Shown here piece after piece: positions 42,408 through 48,371 of a DNA stretch of 48,371 bases (positions are counted from its first letter, which is position 1; each line of letters starts with the position of its first letter). The notes below the pieces were generated by a model that did no database searches, had not been told where the DNA came from, and saw only the letters and a program-made list of their open reading frames with translations. This DNA comes from an uncultured Asticcacaulis sp. (GTDB lineage: Bacteria > Pseudomonadota > Alphaproteobacteria > Caulobacterales > Caulobacteraceae): contig CAKZJB010000191.1 in the NCBI GenBank assembly GCA_936940865.1, forward strand, positions 1 through 48,371, given 5' to 3'. The position numbers were made by a program, and so were the translations under genes.

Positions 42408-45299
42408 ATGGACGATTCCTCCCCGATGCTGAACCTGACCCAACCGGTTGCGCCGGCCTATCGTATCGACGGCGCGCACCTGCGTCAGGCCCTGACCCAG
42501 GCCTATGAGGACTCGACCGGCGACACGTCAGACCTGCGCCGCCGCGCCGTCGCCATCCTGAAAGAGTCGTGGGACCTGGCGCGCGCCTCGATCCTCGACC
42601 GCATCGACCAGGCCCGCAGCGGCCATTCGGTCGCCCACGCCCTGTCGAAATGCGCCGACGAAATCGTCAGCGCCCTGTGGGATTTTACCCTTACCCACGT
42701 CTACCGCGCCCGCAACCCGACCGAGGGCGAACGCCTGTCGCTGCTGGCCGTCGGCGGTTACGGCCGCGGCGAACTGGCGCCCTATTCCGACCTCGACCTC
42801 CTGTTCCTGCGGGCCTGGAAGGAAACGTCGCACTCGGAATCGGTCATCGAATTCATCCTCTATACCCTGTGGGACCTGGGCCTGAAGGTCGGCCACTCGT
42901 CGCGCACGGTCGACGAAGCCGTCAAATTCGCGCGCGGCGACCACACCATCATGACGGCGCTGCTGGAACACCGCCGCATCGCGGGCGACGCCGACCTGGT
43001 TCTGCAACTGGACGCCAAGCTGGCGTCGGAAGGCCTGAAGTCGAACATGTTCGACTTCGTCGCCGCCAAGCTGGAAGAGCGCGACAGCCGTCACTTCAAG
43101 GCCGGCGCAACGCGCTTCGTCGTCGAACCGAATATCAAGGAAGGCAAGGGCGGCCTGCGCGACCTGCACACCCTGTTCTGGATCGCCAAATACCTGGAAG
43201 GCGCCGAGCCCAATCCCACGCGTTTCCACCAGGAAACGGAAAAGCGCGCGCGCGGCGAAGCTTCGGCGCGCGATGCCGGCTGGAAGGTGCTCGACCGCCT
43301 CCTGACCGACAAGGAGCGCCAGATCTTCATGCGCGCCTTCGACTTCCTGTGGAAGGTGCGCATCCTGATGCACCTGACGGCGGGCCGCGCCGAAGAACGC
43401 CTGAGCTTCGACCTCCAGCCCGAAATTGCCCAGCGCATGGGGTTTGTCGACCGCACCGGCGAACCCAATGTCGAACGCTTCATGCGCCGCTACTTCATCA
43501 CCACCAAGGAGGTCGGAGCGCTTACGCGCACCTTCTGCACCAAGCTCGAAGCGCAGCAGGCCAAACCGCTGGCGCGCCTGTCGAACATGATCCAGTCGGG
43601 CCTGATGAACCTGACGCGCGCCGACCATCCGGGCTTCGTCGTCACCAGCGGCCGTTTGAGCGTCAACAGCCCCGACATCTTCCAGAAGTCGCCCGTGGCC
43701 ATGTTCCTGCTGTTCAAGATGGCAGACCGGCTTGAGCTCGACCTGCATCCCGACGCCTTCACGGCGATCGCGCGCAACCTGAACCTGGTGACGCCGTCGC
43801 TTCGCCGCGACAGGCGCGCCGCCGAGCTGTTCCTCGACATGCTGGTACGCGGCAAGAATCCGTACAAGACCCTGTCGATGATGTCCGAGACCGGACTTCT
43901 GGGCCGCTACATCCCCGAATTCGGCCGGATCGTCGCCCAGACCCAGTTCAACATGTACCACGCCTATACGGTCGACGAACATACGTTGCGCGCCATAGAT
44001 ATCATCCACGGCGTCGAAACGGGCCGTTACAAGGATGATCACCCGCTGGCCAGCAGCATCATGCCGCAACTGGTCGACAAGGAAAGCCTGTATCTGGCCA
44101 TGCTGCTGCACGACACCGGCAAGGGCGGCGAGGACGGCCAGGAAATCGGCGGCGAGCGCGCGGCGCGCAAGGCGTGCGAGCGCTTAGGGTTGCCCGACTG
44201 GAAGATCGACCAGGTCGCCTGGCTGGTGCGTCACCACCTGGTGCTCAGCGACTACGCGCAAAAGCGCGACGTGTCGGACCCGGAAACGGTCGCCAGCTTC
44301 GCCGATATCGTCGAGACGCCGGAACGGCTGCGCCTTTTGCTTATCCTGACGGTCGCCGACATTCGCGCCGTCGGTCCGGGCGTGTGGAACGCCTGGAAGG
44401 GCCAGTTGATGCGCGACCTGTTCGCGGCGACCGAAAGCGCCTTCCGCGGCGGCCGGGAATCCGACGCCATTTCCAGCGTCCGCCAGGGCCTGAGCGAACG
44501 CGCCGAGGCCCGGCGCGCCGAACTGTCAGAAAACAACGACGACATGGCGGCGTGGCTGGAAACCATGGATGAGAATTATCTGTTCTCGTTCACGCCGGAA
44601 GACATCAAGGCGCATGCGGCCCTTGTCTGGTCGACCTTCAACTCCGAACCGGCCGCCAAGGCGCGCATCGACCTGAGCCGCAATGCCACGGCCTTTTCGA
44701 TCTCGGCCGACGACCGGCCGGGCCTGTTCGCGGATCTGGCGCGCACCTTCGCCAATCTCGGCGCCAACGTCGTCGGCGCCCAGGTCTTCACCTCGAGCGA
44801 CGGCAATGCGCTCGACGTCTTCTACGTCCAGGACAGCCAGGGCCTGCCGTTTGCCCACGACGACCCGCAGCGCCTGCGCCAGGCCGAACAGCAACTGGAA
44901 CAGGCGGCGCTCGGCCACCTGCCGCCGCCGGTGACCTACCGCTCCGCCCTGGCTGCCCGCACAGCGGCCTTTGCGATCGCGCCGACCGTCGCCTTCGATG
45001 ACAATGCCAACGCCAATATGACGATTATCGAGGTGTCCGGACGCGACCGGCCGGGTCTGCTGGCCGACCTGGTCGAGGTCATGGCCAAGGCGCGCGTCGA
45101 CATCGCCTCGGCGCATATCGACTGCTACGGCGAACGCGCCGTCGACGCCTTCTATGTCGCCGACCATTTCAAGAAGGCGCAGCTGTCCGCCAGCCAGAAA
45201 CAGGCCGTGCGCAAGCAACTGCTCGAGGTTCTCGACCAGGCTCCGGCCGTCCCGCCCAAGGCGAAACTGACGCGGGCCCGCGCCAGCCTGGCGCGCTGA
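42408..45299 (+). CDS. glnD: PII uridylyltransferase / uridylyl-removing enzyme GlnD
   Basis: A 963-residue nitrogen sensor that adds UMP to PII proteins when glutamine is low and removes it when high. Nucleotidyltransferase motif GGYGRGELAPYSDLDLLFL lies near 115-133 with the catalytic Asp pair; NIKEGKGGLRDLHTLFWIAKY follows. The HD domain motif AMLLHDTGKGGEDG is near 563-576. Two ACT domains close the protein: FSISADDRPGLFADLARTFANLGANVVGAQVFT (from about 763) and MTIIEVSGRDRPGLLADLVEVMAKARVDIASAHI (from about 871), which sense glutamine. All domains appear intact. ATG 42408 starts 27 bases after mutS. Confidence 0.98.
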   Translation: MDDSSPMLNLTQPVAPAYRIDGAHLRQALTQAYEDSTGDTSDLRRRAVAILKESWDLARASILDRIDQARSGHSVAHALSKCADEIVSALWDFTLTHVYRARNPTEGERLSLLAVGGYGRGELAPYSDLDLLFLRAWKETSHSESVIEFILYTLWDLGLKVGHSSRTVDEAVKFARGDHTIMTALLEHRRIAGDADLVLQLDAKLASEGLKSNMFDFVAAKLEERDSRHFKAGATRFVVEPNIKEGKGGLRDLHTLFWIAKYLEGAEPNPTRFHQETEKRARGEASARDAGWKVLDRLLTDKERQIFMRAFDFLWKVRILMHLTAGRAEERLSFDLQPEIAQRMGFVDRTGEPNVERFMRRYFITTKEVGALTRTFCTKLEAQQAKPLARLSNMIQSGLMNLTRADHPGFVVTSGRLSVNSPDIFQKSPVAMFLLFKMADRLELDLHPDAFTAIARNLNLVTPSLRRDRRAAELFLDMLVRGKNPYKTLSMMSETGLLGRYIPEFGRIVAQTQFNMYHAYTVDEHTLRAIDIIHGVETGRYKDDHPLASSIMPQLVDKESLYLAMLLHDTGKGGEDGQEIGGERAARKACERLGLPDWKIDQVAWLVRHHLVLSDYAQKRDVSDPETVASFADIVETPERLRLLLILTVADIRAVGPGVWNAWKGQLMRDLFAATESAFRGGRESDAISSVRQGLSERAEARRAELSENNDDMAAWLETMDENYLFSFTPEDIKAHAALVWSTFNSEPAAKARIDLSRNATAFSISADDRPGLFADLARTFANLGANVVGAQVFTSSDGNALDVFYVQDSQGLPFAHDDPQRLRQAEQQLEQAALGHLPPPVTYRSALAARTAAFAIAPTVAFDDNANANMTIIEVSGRDRPGLLADLVEVMAKARVDIASAHIDCYGERAVDAFYVADHFKKAQLSASQKQAVRKQLLEVLDQAPAVPPKAKLTRARASLAR

Positions 45300-45410
45300 A
45301 ACAACAGTTTTTCCCGAAATCGCGGCAAACACTAGGCTTGTCGCCCGTTAACGTTTATAGTTAACAGGTTCAGGACAAAGGTCGCTTGGTCGAGGGATGG
45401 GGAAAAGCGT

Positions 45411-46277
45411 ATGAACAGGAAGATCCTGTTATGGGCCATGGCTCTGGTGGTGATTATCCCCGCCTTGATCGGCACGGGATATTACATCTATTGGGACCAG
45501 TTCCAGCGCTGGGCGCCGGTGACGATCACCCGCAACCAGTCGGAAATCCAGGCCCTGCTCGACAAGGTCGACTATGTGTCGCCGGGCCGAAACGGCCCGC
45601 CTCTCTATGTTATCACCTATCGTTCGTGCGCCCAGTGCCGCGCCTTCGAGGAGCAGGAGTTCCCGAAATACGATGCCGCCGGCATCGATACCCGCGTCAT
45701 CGTCTACGCCCTGCCCGACAATCAGGGCCTGCATCGTTCGACCGCGACCGAACGATCGACCATCGCCGAACTGTGGATTTCGCGGAAGTGGGAGATCTAT
45801 CAGGCCTGGTTCATGTCGAGCGACGCCAACTGGCGCGCTACCGGCCTGCCGGTCGCCGACAACGATTTCGCCCGCGACGCCGTCGTGCAAGCCTCGCGCA
45901 ATTTCGTGGCCCAGCTCCAGCCTCTTCTGGCGGCCAACAACGTCCGGGTCGGCTATCCGCTGGTCATCTGGCGCGACCAGAACAATATGCTGAAAGTCTG
46001 CAGCTGCTCGGACGAGCGCGCCTTCCATTTCATCCGCGAAGACCTGAATGTGTCGAACGCCGCCGTCGGCAGCGAAGGCCCGATGTTCCATATTCCCGAC
46101 AACCTGCTGCCGAAGATGGGCGAGGACAAGTCATCGGCCGTCGCAACTTCGGCCAGCGCTGCGGCTCCAGCTCCGGCGCCCGCCCCAGCCCAGGCGCAAC
46201 CGGCCGCCCAGGCGGCAAAGCCGGCCGCAGCCGAGGCCAAGCGCAATTATTCGACCGATTTCGGCCCGGATCAGTAA
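45411..46277 (+). CDS. Membrane-anchored thioredoxin-fold protein
   Basis: A 288-residue protein with one N-terminal signal anchor (KILLWAMALVVIIPALIGTGYYIYW, residues 4-28) and a periplasmic domain with a C-x-x-C pair, CAQC at 73-76, after PLYVITYR, so a DsbA/DsbG-like or related thiol-disulfide function is likely. VGYPLVIWRDQNNMLKVCSCSDERAFHFIREDL adds a second Cys pair. The tail is Ala/Pro-rich (about residues 245-275). I do not recognise a named family. Spaced 111 bases from glnD, in a segment with GTTAAC at 45347 and again at 45360; a strong terminator follows it. Confidence 0.7.
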   Translation: MNRKILLWAMALVVIIPALIGTGYYIYWDQFQRWAPVTITRNQSEIQALLDKVDYVSPGRNGPPLYVITYRSCAQCRAFEEQEFPKYDAAGIDTRVIVYALPDNQGLHRSTATERSTIAELWISRKWEIYQAWFMSSDANWRATGLPVADNDFARDAVVQASRNFVAQLQPLLAANNVRVGYPLVIWRDQNNMLKVCSCSDERAFHFIREDLNVSNAAVGSEGPMFHIPDNLLPKMGEDKSSAVATSASAAAPAPAPAPAQAQPAAQAAKPAAAEAKRNYSTDFGPDQ

Positions 46278-46299
46278 CCCAGGCGAAAGCACCAAAAGA

Positions 46300-46340
46300 A
46301 AACGGGCCGGGATGTCTCCATCCCGGCCCGTTTCGTTTTT
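46300..46340. terminator. Bidirectional terminator between the thioredoxin-fold gene and rplS
   Basis: A perfect 15-bp stem (46300-46314 with 46319-46333, core CGGGCCGGGATG) and a TCTC loop, followed by CGTTTTT on the plus strand and TCTTTT on the minus strand. It serves both convergent genes. Confidence 0.93.
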
Positions 46341-46357
46341 GCCTGTAAGCGTCAGGC

Positions 46358-46783
46358 TTATTCTTCGCCGGCGTCGGCGCCCATCTGGGCGCGCAGTTCG
46401 TCGCCCTTCGAGCCGCGCGTCGAGTTCATCGAACGCTCGACGATACGGGCCGACTTGCCGCGACGGTCGCGCAGGTAATACAGCTTGGCGCGACGGACGA
46501 CACCGCGACGCTTGACTTCGATCGATTCGATCATCGGCGACAGCAGCGGGAACTTGCGCTCCACGCCTTCGCCGAAGCTGATCTTGCGGACGGTAAAGGT
46601 TTCGTTGATGCCGGTCGAGGCGCGGGCGATGCAGACGCCTTCGAAGGCCTGGACGCGTTCACGGTCGCCTTCCTTGATGCGCACGTTCACGCGCAGGGTG
46701 TCGCCGGGTTGGAAAGCCGGAACGGTCTTGCCAGCCTTCAGCTTGGCAACTTCTTCGGCTTCGATCTGCTGCAGCAGGTTCAT
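46358..46783 (-). CDS. rplS: 50S ribosomal protein L19
   Basis: 141 residues, with the family core [76 protein letters not shown]19 sits at the 30S/50S interface. An acidic C-terminal tail ([19 protein letters not shown]) extends it beyond the E. coli protein (115 residues), which is usual in alphaproteobacteria. AAGGAG is at good distance from ATG 46783. It follows trmD on the same strand by 45 bases. Confidence 0.98.
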   Translation of the reverse strand: MNLLQQIEAEEVAKLKAGKTVPAFQPGDTLRVNVRIKEGDRERVQAFEGVCIARASTGINETFTVRKISFGEGVERKFPLLSPMIESIEVKRRGVVRRAKLYYLRDRRGKSARIVERSMNSTRGSKGDELRAQMGADAGEE

Positions 46784-46828
46784 GTCTTCAACTCCTTAAT
46801 TGGTAGCGGCCAGGGCCGCTGTTGAGGC

Positions 46829-47545
46829 TTAGGTGCCTTTTGCCTGTAATTTGGAAAGATAGGCCGCCCAGAGATCCGGACGCCGCTCCTTCGTTGTCGC
46901 CTCTCTTTGTTTTTGCTTCCATTCGGCCATCTTCTTGTGATCGCCGGACAAAAGCACTTCGGGGATGTCGAGGCCTTCGAACGAACGGGGCCGCGTATAT
47001 TGCGGCTGTTCGAGAAGTCCATCCTCGAAGCTTTCATTATCGAGACTGGCCGCTGCGCCGAGAACCCCCGGAATAAGCCGCACGGCTGCCTCGATCGTTA
47101 CCATCGCCGCCGCTTCCCCGCCCGCAAGGACGGCATCGCCGACGCTGATTTCCTCGAACCCGCGGGCATCGAGCACCCGCTGGTCCACCCCTTCGAACCG
47201 GCCGCACAGGACGATCAGTCCGGGCTTTTGAGCCCATTCCTTGACGCGGCCTTGCGTCAGAGGCCGGCCGCGCGCGCTCATGTAAACAAGCGGCCGGTCA
47301 GAAACCTCAATCGAATCAAGCGCTTTGGCGATTACATCCGCCTTCAGAACCTGACCCGGTCCGCCGCCGGCGGGGGTGTCGTCAAGAAAGCCGCGCTTAT
47401 CGCTCGAAAAGGCGCGAATGTCCAGCGTTTCCAGAGACCACAGGTTGGATTCCTTCCACGACGTCCCGATCAGCGAAACGCCAAGCGGCCCGGGAAAGGC
47501 CTCCGGGAACATGGTCAGGACGGTGACTTGGTAGGGACTGGACAT
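46829..47545 (-). CDS. trmD: tRNA (guanine-N1)-methyltransferase TrmD
   Basis: 238 residues. The N-terminus QVTVLTMFPEAFPGPLGVSLIG, the DDTPAGGGPGQVLKADVI loop, YMSARGRPLTQGRVKEWA and the trefoil-knot SAM-binding LCGRFEGVDQRVLD...EISVGDAVLAGGEAAAMV are all present. TrmD methylates G37 of tRNAs with a G at 36, which prevents frameshifts, and is essential. The canonical upstream partners rpsP and rimM are not beside it; an NrtS-like gene is. Confidence 0.98.
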   Translation of the reverse strand: MSSPYQVTVLTMFPEAFPGPLGVSLIGTSWKESNLWSLETLDIRAFSSDKRGFLDDTPAGGGPGQVLKADVIAKALDSIEVSDRPLVYMSARGRPLTQGRVKEWAQKPGLIVLCGRFEGVDQRVLDARGFEEISVGDAVLAGGEAAAMVTIEAAVRLIPGVLGAAASLDNESFEDGLLEQPQYTRPRSFEGLDIPEVLLSGDHKKMAEWKQKQREATTKERRPDLWAAYLSKLQAKGT

Positions 47546-47590
47546 GAGGCGGGCGGATTAGCACAGGCGGCGTTAAAACACCAATACCCG

Positions 47591-47818
47591 CTATTTGCCG
47601 CGACGCCGGTCAAGCTCGTTCTTCGTCGCGGACCATGTCGCGACGCAGAACGGCGTGATGAAGTTCAGCGCCACATGGCCCCAATGAATGCCGTGCCAGG
47701 CCAGGAAAGCCGAGCCCTGATTAATGATATTGAGGATCGTCCCGATGACGAGCGCCACGCGCAAGGCGTTGAGCGCCACGCGCTTCGACAGGGCTATGGA
47801 CCAGAATTCCTTCGTCAA
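47591..47818 (-). CDS. NrtS-like small membrane protein
   Basis: 75 residues, two membrane helices: ALRVALVIGTILNIINQGSAFLA and HVALNFITPFCVATWSATKNELDRR. The pattern VGTxLNxINQG...NFxxPFCVxxxSA is that of the NrtS family, described as nitrate/nitrite transport-related. It begins with TTG at 47818, which overlaps the TGA of the TonB receptor, so it is likely translated by coupling to that gene. Confidence 0.75.
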   Translation of the reverse strand: MTKEFWSIALSKRVALNALRVALVIGTILNIINQGSAFLAWHGIHWGHVALNFITPFCVATWSATKNELDRRRGK

Positions 47819-48316
47819 TAGTGCAGCCTCAGGGTCAGCCCGACCGTACGGGGATTGCCCAGGAAGGCATCATAGCTGCCCGACTGGAAGGGTGCGGCGA
47901 ACGCCACCTGGTAATAGGTGACGTCGGTAAGGTTCCGTCCCCACAGTTCAAGCGACCATTCGTTCGACGCGTCCGACAGGGCGATCTGGCCGTCATACAG
48001 GGTATAGGCCTTCTGAATCTTGAGCGGATTGAGATCGGAACCCGTATTGTAGGCGCTGCTGTACTTGCCGGCCAGCGTCGCGCTCAGCCGGAAATTGCCG
48101 ACGCCATGGCCATAGTCGAAACCGTAGGTCGCCGACCAATTCGGCGCGAACGACGCCGTGCCGCCGGCGACCAGCGGCAGGCCCGGCACGACATCGCGCC
48201 CGAACTTCGCCTCGTCATAGGTCACGCCGGCGTGCAGGTTCAGGTCGCCCACAGCATAGCGGCTTTCCGCCTCGACGCCCTTCGAGCGCAGATGCGGAAT
48301 GGAGTCGACGACGAAG
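47815..48316 (-). pseudogene. TonB-dependent receptor, 3' part, cut by an IS
   Basis: The C-terminal ~167 codons of an outer-membrane beta barrel: VVDSIPHLRSKGVEAESRYAVGDLNLHAGVTYDEAKFG, WSATYGFDYGHGVGNFRLSATLAGKYSSAYNT, WSLELWGRNLTDVTYYQVAF and a final GNPRTVGLTLRLHY. These are the strands and the NLTD motif usual at the end of TonB receptors (ferric-siderophore or other nutrient uptake). Upstream of codon VVD the frame runs into the terminal repeat at 48317, so the gene is interrupted there or, less likely, only the contig ends there. Substrate unknown. Confidence 0.8.
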
Positions 48317-48371
48317 TGAACCGCCCCGGGTTTGCCGGAGGCTCCAACTTCTGAGAAGATGGAGCCGATAT
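48317..48371. mobile_element. Terminus of an IS3-type insertion sequence (contig end)
   Basis: Starts TGAACCGCCCCGGG and is the exact reverse complement of bases 1-55. The same IS end faces outward at both contig ends, so the two flanking copies would be in opposite orientation. Confidence 0.6.

Noticed and set aside
45347-45365. GTTAAC-N7-GTTAAC as a possible CtrA site
   Set aside because: The two TTAA words are nine bases apart; the CtrA box needs seven.
1-48371. CRISPR array or rRNA/tRNA genes
   Set aside because: No evenly spaced direct repeats and no RNA gene signatures were seen; the regular repeats in 5800-17900 are coding YD repeats.

Overview
Composition (GC-rich backbone), gene families and gene order (maeB, mutS and glnD adjacent; a MucR/Ros regulator; an AmpG-like permease; TonB receptor; trmD-rplS) point to an alphaproteobacterium. 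Caulobacterales (for example Asticcacaulis or Caulobacter relatives) is my best guess, from general resemblance only. The window looks like one draft-assembly contig: its first 55 and last 55 bases are the same sequence in opposite orientation, and they read like the terminus of an IS3-type insertion sequence (5'-TGAACCGCCCCGGG...), so the contig probably ends where two copies of one IS begin.

Bases 1 to about 30,562 are accessory DNA, a genomic island whose right border lies inside a broken comM (yifB) gene. From left to right it holds: a DarT-like DNA ADP-ribosyltransferase gene cut by the terminal IS; an IS1380-family element bounded by CTAG repeats; an Imm52-like immunity gene; a 4,899-residue YD-repeat (RHS-like) protein ending in a putative Tox-REase-5 nuclease domain; an acyltransferase-3 gene; a three-gene set with a 126-aa protein, a large HerA/TraG-type ATPase carrying a PD-(D/E)XK-like tail, and a second HerA/TraG-type ATPase; an AT-rich two-gene cassette (Sll1717-type P-loop ATPase plus FRG-domain protein) that looks like a defence system; a 122-aa orphan behind a 12-bp hairpin; a ParB-like protein with an elaborately folding leader; a MucR regulator; and an XRE-type regulator at the island edge.

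Bases 30,563 to 48,316 are core chromosome: the comM 3' remnant, an ArsR/SRPBCC operon with a paired operator and apparently leaderless start, a PilJ-domain sensor, a DUF1275 membrane protein, a cytosolic hybrid histidine kinase, an AmpG-like permease, malic enzyme maeB (LacI/XylR-type operator in its promoter), mutS, glnD, a membrane-anchored thioredoxin-fold protein, rplS, trmD, an NrtS-like protein and the 3' part of a TonB-dependent receptor cut by the second IS copy.

Taken together, the island is a conflict-and-mobility cargo: a contact-dependent toxin with its immunity protein, a disabled ADP-ribosyltransferase toxin, a putative FRG/ATPase defence pair, DNA-pumping ATPases and partition/regulatory genes. 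The best candidates for an undescribed system are the FRG/Sll1717 ATPase pair (24221-26588) and the tandem HerA-type ATPase module (19768-24164).
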